In this document: positions 7,949 to 16,628 of the stretch, piece by piece | How the letters are laid out: the number at the start of each line of letters is the position of its first letter | How positions within the stretch are numbered: the first letter of the stretch is position 1 | DNA from: Flavobacterium sp. MFBS3-15 | GTDB taxonomy: Bacteria > Bacteroidota > Bacteroidia > Flavobacteriales > Flavobacteriaceae | Length of the DNA stretch: 40,841 nt | Assembly: GCF_026107645.2 (NCBI RefSeq) | Contig: NZ_JAPCHV010000025.1 | Span: 1 to 40,841 of the forward strand | Direction of reading: 5' to 3' | The notes under the pieces: generated by a model | The model's database searches: none | Told to the model about the DNA's origin: nothing | The model's input: only the letters and a program-made list of their open reading frames with translations | Translations under genes and position numbers: made by a program

Positions 7949-8440
7949 TTAAGACAGCTGTCCCCTGTTCACTTTCAGCCAGTACATTACCAGGAAAGCC
8001 ACAGAGATGGCAAGGGCAAATATAAAAGATAAAACAAGTAAGCCTTCGGGCAGTGACTCGGTAGTGGCAATGCTTGCCATCCCAAAGGCCGTCCAGGCGG
8101 AAAGTCCGATGTTGGTTACTGCTGCTACAGTGTATATGTACAGGCCCGTCAGCCGCTTTTGCAGCATCAGTATGGCGCCTGTCATTTTGCCTATGGCTAC
8201 CAGCACCGCGAGGATCTGCAGGATTCTGAAAACATTGTCAATAGCGATTTCTCCCATCGTAAGGGCAGCCGAAAGCAGGCTTATGGACGCACCGGTTATG
8301 GTGAGTATGCACAGTACTTTAAGAAAAGTATCGTCCTTTCGTTCAGGGAGGCTTTTGGCAAAACGCTGGTCGGCACCGCATGACGGGCAATATTCAGTAT
8401 TTTCAGAAATGGCGTGGCCGCACTTGATACAGGTTTTCAT
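7949..8440 (-). CDS. Zinc-ribbon membrane protein, 163 aa (second of a trio)
   Basis: Has CIKC (C4/C7) and CPSC knuckles at the N-terminus followed by GADQRF and four hydrophobic helices. It is the closest relative of the 7454-7936 product; the two probably arose by tandem duplication. The first gene of the set (8450-8743) stops nine bases upstream, consistent with one operon. No catalytic motif is visible, so a structural or regulatory role at the inner membrane is the most that can be inferred. Confidence 0.85.
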   Translation of the reverse strand: MKTCIKCGHAISENTEYCPSCGADQRFAKSLPERKDDTFLKVLCILTITGASISLLSAALTMGEIAIDNVFRILQILAVLVAIGKMTGAILMLQKRLTGLYIYTVAAVTNIGLSAWTAFGMASIATTESLPEGLLVLSFIFALAISVAFLVMYWLKVNRGQLS

Positions 8441-8449
8441 GGCTTTTAT

Positions 8450-8743
8450 TTATCTTGATTTTTTAGTGAGAAGTTTCATGATCAGGGAAATTACGCTAAT
8501 GCCTCCCATAATATAACCGACGGCCTGCATCACTTCGCCATTCATATCGACTATTTTTGGCATTATCCATGCAAATAGCAATAATAAAATCACGAAGCCC
8601 GCTATGATGAAGCCATAGTATTCGGAATATTTTTCCGGTTCAAAACCCGGCCTGGGAGCGGCTTCGCCCACGTGGGTATGGCATACGTTGCAAAAAGTTG
8701 CAGTATCTGTAAGCAGATTGTCACAGCATTCACAGTTTTTCAT
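8450..8743 (-). CDS. Small zinc-ribbon membrane protein, 97 aa (first of a trio)
   Basis: Opens MKNCECCDNLL and has CNVC near residue 18-21, giving a four-cysteine ribbon, then a proline-rich linker and two hydrophobic segments (about 44-62 and 73-90). It ends in a basic KLLTKKSR tail. It is shorter and more diverged than the two genes behind it. It would be the promoter-proximal gene of the operon; the spacer to the divergent gene at 8862 is AT-rich and must hold promoters for both directions. Confidence 0.8.
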   Translation of the reverse strand: MKNCECCDNLLTDTATFCNVCHTHVGEAAPRPGFEPEKYSEYYGFIIAGFVILLLLFAWIMPKIVDMNGEVMQAVGYIMGGISVISLIMKLLTKKSR

Positions 8744-8861
8744 TCAGGTGTAAGGTTTAAGCAGGCAATGTAAAAATATGTAAATTCTGACAAAAAAGGT
8801 TATTTAGATTTGAAATAAATTATAGCCATTAAAAATAGTACATTTGCAGCTACTTCAGCCT

Positions 8862-9047
8862 ATGTTATACAAATATCTTCCGCTTCTCGGCATTATATTT
8901 CTCCTGACACTGCTGCTTTCGGTAAAACAGAGCAGGAAAAACCTGTGGCGGCAGGACACTTCACGCAACAGCCGCATGTACACCTTCAGGGCTGTATTTG
9001 TGATTGTGGTGCTGATTGTGTTTTTATTTTTTTCGATGGTGCGCTGA
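8862..9047 (+). CDS. Small two-helix membrane protein, 61 aa
   Basis: Reads MLYKYLPLLG and has two hydrophobic helices (about 5-20 and 42-58) separated by a basic loop with KQSRKN and RRQD-like residues. The frame can be extended to a TTG at 8844, but that TTG lies inside TACATTTG (8839-8846), an exact -7 promoter element, so the ATG at 8862 is the better start. Family unknown. It is divergent from the zinc-ribbon operon and followed 50 bases later by an exported hydrolase. Confidence 0.6.
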   Translation: MLYKYLPLLGIIFLLTLLLSVKQSRKNLWRQDTSRNSRMYTFRAVFVIVVLIVFLFFSMVR

Positions 9048-9097
9048 CCTATTGGAAAAAATCTTAATTTGCAGCATCATCAATCAAATCATCAATC

Positions 9098-10012
9098 ATG
9101 AAAATCAGCGCATTACTCATTTGCTGCATGCTTTCCGTTACGGCATTCGCACAGCAAACGCAATTTGCTACAATCGGCAAAACCAAATTAGCCTTTAAAA
9201 CCTCTTCGCCTGAAAAAAGGAAACCCGGATCCCCGATCATAGTGTACGAAGCGGGGTTTGGATCGGGTGGCGGCAGCTTTGCCCCGTTGACACAGCTCCT
9301 GCCGGACATTCCTTATTTCATTTATGACCGCAACGGCCTCGGCGAGTCGGCCATCGACCCCAATGTAAAAACCGATACCGATGTGGTGGTACAGCTCCAT
9401 AACCTGTTGGCTGCTGCCACAATACCGCCGCCTTATCTACTGGTGGGGCATTCACTGGGCGGCCCTTACATCAGGCTTTATGCCGCCACTTATCCGGAGG
9501 AAGTTTGCGGACTGCTGTTTAGCGACCCGACCGATTTTATGCTTACAACCGCAGAAGATGAAGCCGCTAAAAAAGCAAGCAACAGCAAAACAGGCTACAT
9601 AGAAGTTATGAAGGCAATGTTCGGGCAAATGTCTGGCGATAGTAATCCTGATGCAGGCGTAAGGAATGAAGCAAAAAGGACATTAGCCAATATGACGGCG
9701 GTTTTTTTCAGGGAATACCGTAACCTGCAGCCGCTAAAAGACATACCTGTAACCCTATTCATATCGTATGCCAAGAAGGTAGAATACAACGAAGAGCAAA
9801 TGAATAAGGACTTAAACCTTGGCATTAATATTTTACCCTGGTGGAAGGAATATGATAAAATACGAATTGCCCATTATGCTGACATGATAGCCCATAACCG
9901 TGAAAGCCGTTTGATACTCCTGCCCGGCTACAGTCACGGCATACACCACCAGGACCCGGAACTTGTAGCAGGGGAATTGCGTGAATTGTATCAGCGCTGC
10001 CTGAGTAAATAA
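9098..10012 (+). CDS. Exported alpha/beta-fold hydrolase, 304 aa
   Basis: A signal peptide (MKISALLICCMLSVTAFAQ) directs it to the periplasm. The mature part is an alpha/beta hydrolase. VYEAGFGSGGGSF supplies the oxyanion-hole loop, YDRNGLGES the strand after it, GHSLGG the nucleophile elbow with S119, SDPTDF a likely acid (D143 or a nearby Asp), and GYSH the catalytic H280. The set of motifs is complete, so it is probably active as an esterase, lipase or peptidase-like enzyme; the substrate is not evident. It is preceded by a small membrane gene and followed by an unrelated lipoprotein, with no conserved operon partner I recognise. Confidence 0.9.
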   Translation: MKISALLICCMLSVTAFAQQTQFATIGKTKLAFKTSSPEKRKPGSPIIVYEAGFGSGGGSFAPLTQLLPDIPYFIYDRNGLGESAIDPNVKTDTDVVVQLHNLLAAATIPPPYLLVGHSLGGPYIRLYAATYPEEVCGLLFSDPTDFMLTTAEDEAAKKASNSKTGYIEVMKAMFGQMSGDSNPDAGVRNEAKRTLANMTAVFFREYRNLQPLKDIPVTLFISYAKKVEYNEEQMNKDLNLGINILPWWKEYDKIRIAHYADMIAHNRESRLILLPGYSHGIHHQDPELVAGELRELYQRCLSK

Positions 10013-10083
10013 GAGAATGGTATAAAAAGTTCGCATTGCAATATTAAGGATTGAGGCTGCGTTGGATAATAAACACATCAACT

Positions 10084-10935
10084 ATGGCTTTCAACAGGTT
10101 TAAAACAGCTTTTGCCGCGGCTGTAATCATTATTTCATTCGGGTGCAGGAAAGATGAGGCTCACAAAAAAACGCTTGCTTCAGCCACCCCGAAAAAAGCC
10201 CTGGCAGGACAACCCGTACCTTACGACACGCTTACCAAAACCATCCACATTTTCGTGGCATTGTGCGACAACAAATACCAGGGCATCGTCCCGGTTCCGA
10301 AAGGCATTGGCAATGGCCAGGACCCCAATACCAACCTGTACTGGGGATGCGGCTACGGCATACGCACTTATTTTAAGAAGAGCAAAGAATGGAAGTTCCT
10401 TAAGTCGGCCAAACCCGGCGGGCACATACTGGAGCGCATCGTTTTTAAGCACGCCACCAAACCCAACCAATACCTGGTTGCCGATGCGTATGACGGGCAA
10501 TACATAAAACAATGCACCCAGGACTTCCTGAGCAACAGTGCCGGCAACCGCAAAGATGCCATTACCGTTGATGACAAAACTATCGGCATTGGCGGGAATG
10601 CACAGCTTTTAGGCTACATCGGCCACGACGGGCTGATGGATTTTGAATTGGCTGAAACTTTTAAAAACATCGACAACATGAAAAGGGATGTCATTATACT
10701 GGCGTGCTACAGCAAGATGTATTTCGGGCCGCACCTAAAGGATGCCAACGTAAACCCGCTGGTGTGGACGTCACACCTGATGGCTCCCGAGGCCTATACC
10801 GTCCACGATGCCATTACGGGCTATCTTGCCGGCGAAAGCAACGAGCAGGTACGCAGCCGTGCGGCAAAAGCGTACAACACCCACCAGAAATGTGGAGAAA
10901 AGGCGGCGAGGAAGTTACTTATAACGGGGTGGTAA
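10084..10935 (+). CDS. Lipoprotein of an uncharacterised family with a possible His/Cys dyad
   Basis: The start at 10084 gives 283 aa with a lipobox ending at C21 (IIISFGC); an upstream frame extension to 10051 is unlikely. After the anchor, IHIFVALCDN (54-63) and NLYWGCGYGIRTYF (84-97) are strongly patterned segments that I recall from a widespread unannotated family. Further on, hydrophobic strands lead into GHDGLMDF (H181) and VIILACYS (C208). This strand-His-Gly then strand-Cys spacing resembles caspase-hemoglobinase (clan CD) proteases, though here an Asp sits between His and Gly. A periplasmic or surface cysteine peptidase is an inference only. There is no obvious inhibitor or chaperone gene beside it. 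Confidence 0.85.
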   Translation: MAFNRFKTAFAAAVIIISFGCRKDEAHKKTLASATPKKALAGQPVPYDTLTKTIHIFVALCDNKYQGIVPVPKGIGNGQDPNTNLYWGCGYGIRTYFKKSKEWKFLKSAKPGGHILERIVFKHATKPNQYLVADAYDGQYIKQCTQDFLSNSAGNRKDAITVDDKTIGIGGNAQLLGYIGHDGLMDFELAETFKNIDNMKRDVIILACYSKMYFGPHLKDANVNPLVWTSHLMAPEAYTVHDAITGYLAGESNEQVRSRAAKAYNTHQKCGEKAARKLLITGW

Positions 10936-11008
10936 ACTGGTGCAGGGTTCAATGTTTTGCGTTTGAAGGAAGTTCTAAAATAATTATTTTAGCCAAAAAG
11001 AGATTGAC

Positions 11009-12115
11009 ATGAAGCAATTAGTTACAATTACTGCATTATTGATTTTTGCCATTGCTTTTCCACAGAAGCCGGGTACCTGGTATTCATTCGATGAAAAAGT
11101 TCAGGGCGAGTCGCTTCAGGGATCATTGCGGGGATTTAAAGATGGAATTGGCAACGTGAAGATCGAACCGAAATTTACTGGGTTTACCATGGCAACCCGG
11201 TTTGATGACCTTATAGCAGTTACAGAGGAGACAGATGGCAAATGGGACAGCTACTACCTCCTGAAAGATGGTACTAAATTTGGCAAGGACAGCCTTTTCG
11301 TATTCGACTTTTCATTTGATTGCGAAAGCGAGGGCTTTATAAAATTCCATGATCGTAAAAATGACAAAGTGGGCATGTTTGGTAAAAATGGAAAGGTTGC
11401 AATCCCTGCTGTTTACAATGCCATGTCCAAATTTAAAAATGGTATTGCGGTAGCTTTGGCTGGTGCCGAAAAGGTACATATGAAGCATGACCACAGCGAT
11501 TGCGACCACTGGTACTATGACGGCGGTATTTATTACCTTATCAATACAAACAATGAAATATTAATTGAAAATTTTAAACCTGGCGAAGAAATCGATTACC
11601 ATTCTATGCAGGTTTCTACAGAAGAAAGCACTGATGAAACAAGGGTCAGCTTCGAGGGTATCGACGGAAACTATTATTCTTTTACCAATAATAAAAAGCT
11701 GTTTGAGAAATTCCTGTTGGAAGAGATCATTAAAAACATCAGCCACAATAAGCTTATCGAACATTCCTGGCCAGAACTGATCCACTCTAGCCCGGAAGGA
11801 TGGGTATCTGAAGACAGCCGTGAATTTATAAATAATAACTTTGATGTTATTGCAGAAATTTTAAATTCGACAAACGATAAAAGTTTTGAATATTCGATAG
11901 AAGTTGATGACAATATATTGTGTCCTGATAGAATGGATAGTCAGTTTGACCATTACCGGGACAACTGTGGCGAATTAGATGTTGCACGATATCCGTTGAT
12001 GGAAATTTATATAAATTATAAAGGACACTATGAAACCCAAAAAAGTTTTACTTTCCTGAAGACAGAAGAGGGATTTAAGCTGCTTAGTCTGTCGTTAGGA
12101 AGCGAATTAAAATAA
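11009..12115 (+). CDS. Exported WG-repeat-like protein, 368 aa
   Basis: Begins with a signal peptide (MKQLVTITALLIFAIAF). The N-terminal half has WG-repeat-like units, for example VGMFGKNGKVAIPAVYN near residue 122, with the usual pattern of a G-G turn, I-P and an aromatic residue. A His/Asp cluster (HMKHDHSDCDH, about 157-167) could bind metal. The C-terminal half is acidic and lower in GC, without a motif I recognise. It shares architecture, but little sequence, with the protein at 39364-40341. It ends four bases before the convergent phosphatase gene, with no terminator between them. Confidence 0.8.
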   Translation: MKQLVTITALLIFAIAFPQKPGTWYSFDEKVQGESLQGSLRGFKDGIGNVKIEPKFTGFTMATRFDDLIAVTEETDGKWDSYYLLKDGTKFGKDSLFVFDFSFDCESEGFIKFHDRKNDKVGMFGKNGKVAIPAVYNAMSKFKNGIAVALAGAEKVHMKHDHSDCDHWYYDGGIYYLINTNNEILIENFKPGEEIDYHSMQVSTEESTDETRVSFEGIDGNYYSFTNNKKLFEKFLLEEIIKNISHNKLIEHSWPELIHSSPEGWVSEDSREFINNNFDVIAEILNSTNDKSFEYSIEVDDNILCPDRMDSQFDHYRDNCGELDVARYPLMEIYINYKGHYETQKSFTFLKTEEGFKLLSLSLGSELK

Positions 12116-12119
12116 TAAG

Positions 12120-12701
12120 CTACCTCTTGCCAGCTTCCTTCTGTTTCCTTGTCTTATACTCCAACAGGTATTTCCCTTTTGATTTTTCGGCATTGAATAC
12201 GCACAGGTCGGCGAACCAGCGGGCTTCCTTGCGGGCCTGCTCGTTGTCGGTGCCTTCATATTCTATCTTGTAGATGGCCCCAAACAGCGGCGCCCTCCCC
12301 TCACCGTGGTAGCAGTGTACCAGCACGGGATAGTTATCCGGGTTGTCCATTACGGCAAAGTACTTGTCAAGCACTGCCTGGTCCGGGATCTGCTCAGAGC
12401 CTACGTCGAAATAGTTCGTGCCCGGAACGCTTTCAACGGCTTTTTTTTCGGCAAGCAGCTCAGGGCTTACCTCAGGGTTATTCACAAGGTCTTTGGTACC
12501 CGGCCTGCGCAGGTCGACAACGCTCTTGATGTTGTATTTTTTGATATAATCCGGCAGCTCGTCGGGCGGTATGGTACCCGAACGGTACACTTTGCCCTCT
12601 ACCACCGGCTCAAAGTTATGGTCGATGTTCACGTCATACACATACTTGCCCACACCAATGAGGACAATCACACCTACTACGATCAGAATCTTCTTTATCA
12701 T
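12120..12701 (-). CDS. Membrane-anchored dual-specificity-type phosphatase, 193 aa
   Basis: One N-terminal membrane helix (about 4-22) is followed by a tyrosine/dual-specificity phosphatase-like domain: YRSGTIP near 39, VVDLRRPG (61-68) and the P-loop HCYHGEGRAP with C130 and R136 in a CX5R arrangement. The GxxR loop is intact, so it is probably active on a phosphoester outside or at the membrane. Its ATG overlaps the stop of the sulfatase-family gene (ATGA, 12698-12701), implying translational coupling and a joint role. A lipid or glycan phosphate left by the upstream enzyme is a plausible substrate, but that is inference. Confidence 0.87.
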   Translation of the reverse strand: MIKKILIVVGVIVLIGVGKYVYDVNIDHNFEPVVEGKVYRSGTIPPDELPDYIKKYNIKSVVDLRRPGTKDLVNNPEVSPELLAEKKAVESVPGTNYFDVGSEQIPDQAVLDKYFAVMDNPDNYPVLVHCYHGEGRAPLFGAIYKIEYEGTDNEQARKEARWFADLCVFNAEKSKGKYLLEYKTRKQKEAGKR

Positions 12702-14623
12702 TTTTTATAATATAATTTTTTGTCCATTATCCTTTCGAAATAATCTTGCAAAAACGCCTTGCAGGCTATCTCGGCTTCTGCCATTTCCCTATTCTTCTTA
12801 TCGATGAGGTTTTTCTCCAAACCTTTGTCGTTAATATCGTAAAAACCAATGGCTTTGCTGCCATCGAAAGCACAAATATAGTTACCCCGCTGGAATAAAT
12901 ACCTGTTTCCGTTAAAACTTATCACATATGGCTGTACCTGCTTGTCGCCCACCAGGCTCCTGCCCCAGCTCAGGAACGGCTTGTCGTAGCCAATGAGGTC
13001 CAGCACAGTCGGATAGATGTCGATCTGCTGGCTGAGCGAGCTGTCCACACCTTTCAGGCTGCCATCCGGTTTGAATATCAGTATCGGCGTGGCGTGGCGG
13101 TTGAGTACTTTGCGGTATTCGTCGTACGCAATCTGGTTGCCGTGGTCGGCCGTAATGATGAAAATGGTATTGCTGTACCACGGCGATTTTTTGGCCGCTT
13201 CAAAGAACTTTTTGAAGGAATAATCCGTGTAGCCCACCGTCTGGTGAATCGGCACCGTCCCTTTCGGGAACTTGCCTTTATACTTATCGGGCACCACATA
13301 CGGCTCGTGCGACGATACTGTAAAAACCGTGCCAAAGAACGGCTGCTGCTTTTTGTCAAGCGTGGTTTTCATGAACTGCAGGAACGGTTCGTCCCAAATG
13401 CCCCACGAACCATCGAAGTCGGCATCGTTGTTATATTCGGTTTTGCCGTAATAATGGTCAAAGCCCAATATGTTGCCAAAGCCCTGGAAGCCCATCGACC
13501 CGTTCGGGGCACCGTGGAAGAATGAGGTATCGTATCCCATCTCCTCCAGTGTGGACACCAGCGACTGTATCTTCTGCTTCGGGTAAGGCGATGAGGTAAA
13601 GGCATCCTTAAACGACGGAATGCCCGCTAATATAGACGACATCCCGTGTATCGACTTGCTGCCGTTGGCATAGCTGTTATCAAAAATGAGGCTGTGCTGC
13701 GCCAGTGAATCGAGGAATGGGGTATAGCTTACAAATCCGGGAATGTTGCGGTTTTTATTCATGCAGCCCCAATACTCACGGCCAAGGCTCTCGGTAATGA
13801 TGAGCACGATGTTCGGCGTGGTCTTCGGGTTGTTGGCATAGTGCTTTATCGGGTGGAAATTTTGCTCCACGACACTTTCATCTACAAAGTGCACTTTTTT
13901 GAAGCTTGTTTTGCCAATGGTCCTGATGATGGCAAAGGGTGTATTGAGCACCACATCGGCATGCTCGGGTTTCTCTACGTGGCGGTTGGCATCGATGATG
14001 TTTATGGGGCGTGTGCTCTTTTTAAAATCGCCACGGATGCCGCCAACTACCATAAGACCTGTAATGATGAAAGCCACCGCAGAAAGCCCGAAATATTTGA
14101 GCTTGTAGGCGGGCATCCCTTCGGGCTTAACCCTCACCCTTTTATACAGCCATACCCATGCAAATGCTGTTACAAAGAACAGCAGGAACACATGCCAGTA
14201 GCTCACCAGGAAACGCCCTAACAGGTTGGCCTGGTCTTCGTTCTTTATCACATCGATAACGGCTACGGTAGTGCGTGCATAGATGTACCTGTAGTAAATG
14301 AAATCGCCAAAGTTGGTAGCGTACGCAATCAGGTTCGTGATGAAGTACAGCCACATCAGGAAGGTTTGGTAGCCTTTGCGCGTATTGATGGCCAACGGCA
14401 GGACCGAAAACAGGATAAAGAGCAGGTTGGTGTACAATATCGCAGTAGTATCAAAAGCCAGCCCATGGTAATAAAGCGAAAGGTAATCGCCCACCGAATC
14501 TACCTTCAGCAGTTCATAATTATAAAGGAAAAATAACAGCCTGACTATAAAATAGAAAAAATATGCAAGGAACAGCCGGTATAAAAGCGCTTTGTATTCC
14601 TGCAGCCTGAAAGTGTTATTCAT
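12698..14623 (-). CDS. LTA synthase-like sulfatase-family membrane enzyme, 641 aa
   Basis: Five hydrophobic segments in the first ~195 residues are followed by a large periplasmic alkaline-phosphatase/sulfatase-fold domain. NIVLIITESLG gives the first metal ligand (E278), GSKSIHG the likely nucleophile S324 where LtaS has Thr, and ITADHGNQ the late Asp/His metal site. This matches the LTA synthase/phosphoglycerol transferase family that occurs widely in Gram-negative Bacteroidota, which lack teichoic acids. It probably transfers a phospho-alcohol headgroup from a phospholipid to a glycan or lipid. I chose the ATG at 14623 rather than a GTG seven codons upstream because the protein then begins with a hydrophilic tail leading straight into helix 1. 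It is first in an operon with the phosphatase. Confidence 0.9.
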   Translation of the reverse strand: MNNTFRLQEYKALLYRLFLAYFFYFIVRLLFFLYNYELLKVDSVGDYLSLYYHGLAFDTTAILYTNLLFILFSVLPLAINTRKGYQTFLMWLYFITNLIAYATNFGDFIYYRYIYARTTVAVIDVIKNEDQANLLGRFLVSYWHVFLLFFVTAFAWVWLYKRVRVKPEGMPAYKLKYFGLSAVAFIITGLMVVGGIRGDFKKSTRPINIIDANRHVEKPEHADVVLNTPFAIIRTIGKTSFKKVHFVDESVVEQNFHPIKHYANNPKTTPNIVLIITESLGREYWGCMNKNRNIPGFVSYTPFLDSLAQHSLIFDNSYANGSKSIHGMSSILAGIPSFKDAFTSSPYPKQKIQSLVSTLEEMGYDTSFFHGAPNGSMGFQGFGNILGFDHYYGKTEYNNDADFDGSWGIWDEPFLQFMKTTLDKKQQPFFGTVFTVSSHEPYVVPDKYKGKFPKGTVPIHQTVGYTDYSFKKFFEAAKKSPWYSNTIFIITADHGNQIAYDEYRKVLNRHATPILIFKPDGSLKGVDSSLSQQIDIYPTVLDLIGYDKPFLSWGRSLVGDKQVQPYVISFNGNRYLFQRGNYICAFDGSKAIGFYDINDKGLEKNLIDKKNREMAEAEIACKAFLQDYFERIMDKKLYYKK

Positions 14624-14760
14624 TTGAAACGTAGGATTTAACACGAAATTAAGAAGTCGCTAAATTAAGGATTTTAGCATTTTAATCCTTATTAATTTAC
14701 CTATTTGAATTTTAATATCCATTTTTTTCATAATTTGCAGGGTACAAACATATAAATCAC

Positions 14761-16542
14761 ATGCAAGACATAAAGCGTTTATTTGACTTCCCATATTACC
14801 AGCTGGAAAAATACAGCCTGCCCGACGCACTGGTTACCAAGTATGGCGACGAGTGGGTAAAAACCTCCACACAGGAGTATGTAGACAAGGCCAATGCGTT
14901 TTCGCGGGGGCTGCTACGCATGGGCGTGAAGAAAAACGACAGGATTGCCGTAATATCTTCCAACAACCGAACCGAATGGCATATTGTTGATATAGGCACA
15001 TTGCAGACCGGCGCACAAAACGTACCGGTGTACCCTACCATATCGGAAGAAGATTATGAATATATCCTCAACCATTCCGAGTCGAAATATTGCATCGTCT
15101 CCGACCAGGAACTGTATGACAAAATAATGTCGATACGCGACAAAGTGCCCGGGCTAAAGGAAATCTATTCCTTCAATAGCGTATCCGGCTGCAAAAGCTG
15201 GAACGAAATACTGGAACTGGGTAAGGATGCTTCCAACCAGGGCGAAGTGGACAGCATCAAAGACAGCATTACCGAGGATGAACTGGCTACAGTAATCTAC
15301 ACGTCCGGTACTACCGGAAGGCCGAAAGGCGTAATGCTTTCGCACAGGAACATCGTCTCGGACGTATTAATGAGCGCAGAAAGGGTTCCATTCGAATCCG
15401 GCAACAGCCGTGCGCTGAGCTTCCTTCCCATCTGCCACATCTATGAGCGGATGATACTGTACCTGTACCAGTACTTCGGCGTATCTACGTACTTTGCCGA
15501 GTCGATAGAAAAGGTGAGCGACAACATTAAGGAAGTGAAACCTTTCGTAATTACCGCCGTACCAAGGCTGCTTGAAAAAGTGTATGACAAGATCATTGCC
15601 AAGGGTGCCGACCTTACCGGAATTAAGCGCAAACTGTTCTTTTGGGCAGTTGAAGTGGGGCTCGAATATGAACCGTATGGTGCTAATGGGCCATGGTACG
15701 GTTTCAAGCTGTGGGTAGCCCGAAAGCTCATCTTCTCGAAATGGAAAGCGGGTCTTGGCGGCAACCTAGGGCTCATGGTATCGGGCAGCGCGGCCATACA
15801 GCCAAGGCTGGCACGGGTGTTTGCGGCAGCAGGCATACCGGTTATGGAAGGCTACGGGCTTACCGAGACCTCGCCGGTTATTGCCGTGAACGACGAGCGC
15901 AACGGCGGTTTCAGGATAGGTACCGTAGGCAGGCCGCTAAGGGGCGTTGAAGTAAAAATTGCCGAAGATGGCGAGATACTGTGCAAAGGGCCTAACGTGA
16001 TGATCGGCTACCTTAATGATCAGGAAAAGACCGACGAAGTACTGAAAGACGGCTACTTCCATACGGGCGACATCGGCATTATCGACAAGGACGGCTTCCT
16101 GAAAATCACCGACAGGAAGAAAGAGATGTTCAAGACATCGGGCGGCAAGTACATCGCACCCCAGCTGATAGAGAATGCCATGAAGCAGTCGCGCTTCATC
16201 GAGCAGATCATGGTGATAGGCGATGGCGAGAAAATGCCGGCTGCCTTTGTACAGCCTGACTTTGAATTCGTAAAGCAATGGGCATCGCGCAAGGGATTGT
16301 CCCTTTCAGACAACAAGGCCATTGCCGAAAGCAAGGAAGTAAAAGACCGCATCAAGGAAGAGATTGATGAGGTTAACAAAAAGTTCGGGCACTGGGAACA
16401 GGTGAAAAAATTTGAGATCACGCCGGATTTGTGGTCGGTAGACGGTGGCGAAATGACCCCTACCCTCAAGCTCAAGCGAAAAGCCATTAAAGAAAAATAC
16501 CAGGCGCTGTATGACAAGATATACAGGGAAGGTGAACGATAG
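14761..16542 (+). CDS. Long-chain fatty acid-CoA ligase (AMP-forming), 593 aa
   Basis: Activates long-chain fatty acids to acyl-CoA using ATP, for beta-oxidation or membrane lipid synthesis. Signatures of the ANL superfamily are all present: YTSGTTGRPKGVMLSH (P-loop from Y180), an EGYGLTETSPV motif, YFHTGDIG, and DRKKEMFKTSGGKYIAP around the hinge and the C-terminal catalytic region. Length and the GGKYIAP motif fit the bacterial long-chain group related to eukaryotic ACSL rather than E. coli FadD. The start ATG at 14761 follows an AATTTGC-containing AT-rich spacer shared with the divergent sulfatase gene. A strong terminator follows, so it is probably monocistronic. Confidence 0.95.
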   Translation: MQDIKRLFDFPYYQLEKYSLPDALVTKYGDEWVKTSTQEYVDKANAFSRGLLRMGVKKNDRIAVISSNNRTEWHIVDIGTLQTGAQNVPVYPTISEEDYEYILNHSESKYCIVSDQELYDKIMSIRDKVPGLKEIYSFNSVSGCKSWNEILELGKDASNQGEVDSIKDSITEDELATVIYTSGTTGRPKGVMLSHRNIVSDVLMSAERVPFESGNSRALSFLPICHIYERMILYLYQYFGVSTYFAESIEKVSDNIKEVKPFVITAVPRLLEKVYDKIIAKGADLTGIKRKLFFWAVEVGLEYEPYGANGPWYGFKLWVARKLIFSKWKAGLGGNLGLMVSGSAAIQPRLARVFAAAGIPVMEGYGLTETSPVIAVNDERNGGFRIGTVGRPLRGVEVKIAEDGEILCKGPNVMIGYLNDQEKTDEVLKDGYFHTGDIGIIDKDGFLKITDRKKEMFKTSGGKYIAPQLIENAMKQSRFIEQIMVIGDGEKMPAAFVQPDFEFVKQWASRKGLSLSDNKAIAESKEVKDRIKEEIDEVNKKFGHWEQVKKFEITPDLWSVDGGEMTPTLKLKRKAIKEKYQALYDKIYREGER

Positions 16543-16549
16543 AAAATAG

Positions 16550-16575
16550 AAACTCCCCGGATGGGGAGTTTTTTT
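16550..16575 (+). terminator. Terminator of the acyl-CoA synthetase gene
   Basis: Perfect stem AAACTCCCC (16550-16558) with GGGGAGTTT (16563-16571), tetraloop GGAT, and a T-run to 16575. It could also stop the convergent gene at 16629, though less well, because the reverse T-tract is short. Confidence 0.9.
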
Positions 16576-16596
16576 GTACGTATCCATTACGTTATA

Positions 16597-16624
16597 CCAT
16601 CGCGAAGAGGTACGAGCAATGACG
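16597..16624 (-). repeat. Degenerate reverse copy of the AGATTGCTTCGTCG repeat
   Basis: CATCGCGAAGAGG-TACGA-GCAATGAC corresponds to the complement of the dispersed unit at 5374-5404 with a small deletion. It sits between two convergent genes, the usual place for such intergenic repeats. Confidence 0.5.
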
Positions 16625-16628
16625 GTAT

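Noticed and set aside
8844..8861. TTG start for the small membrane gene
   Set aside because: The TTG is part of a TACATTTG promoter element; ATG 8862 is a better start.
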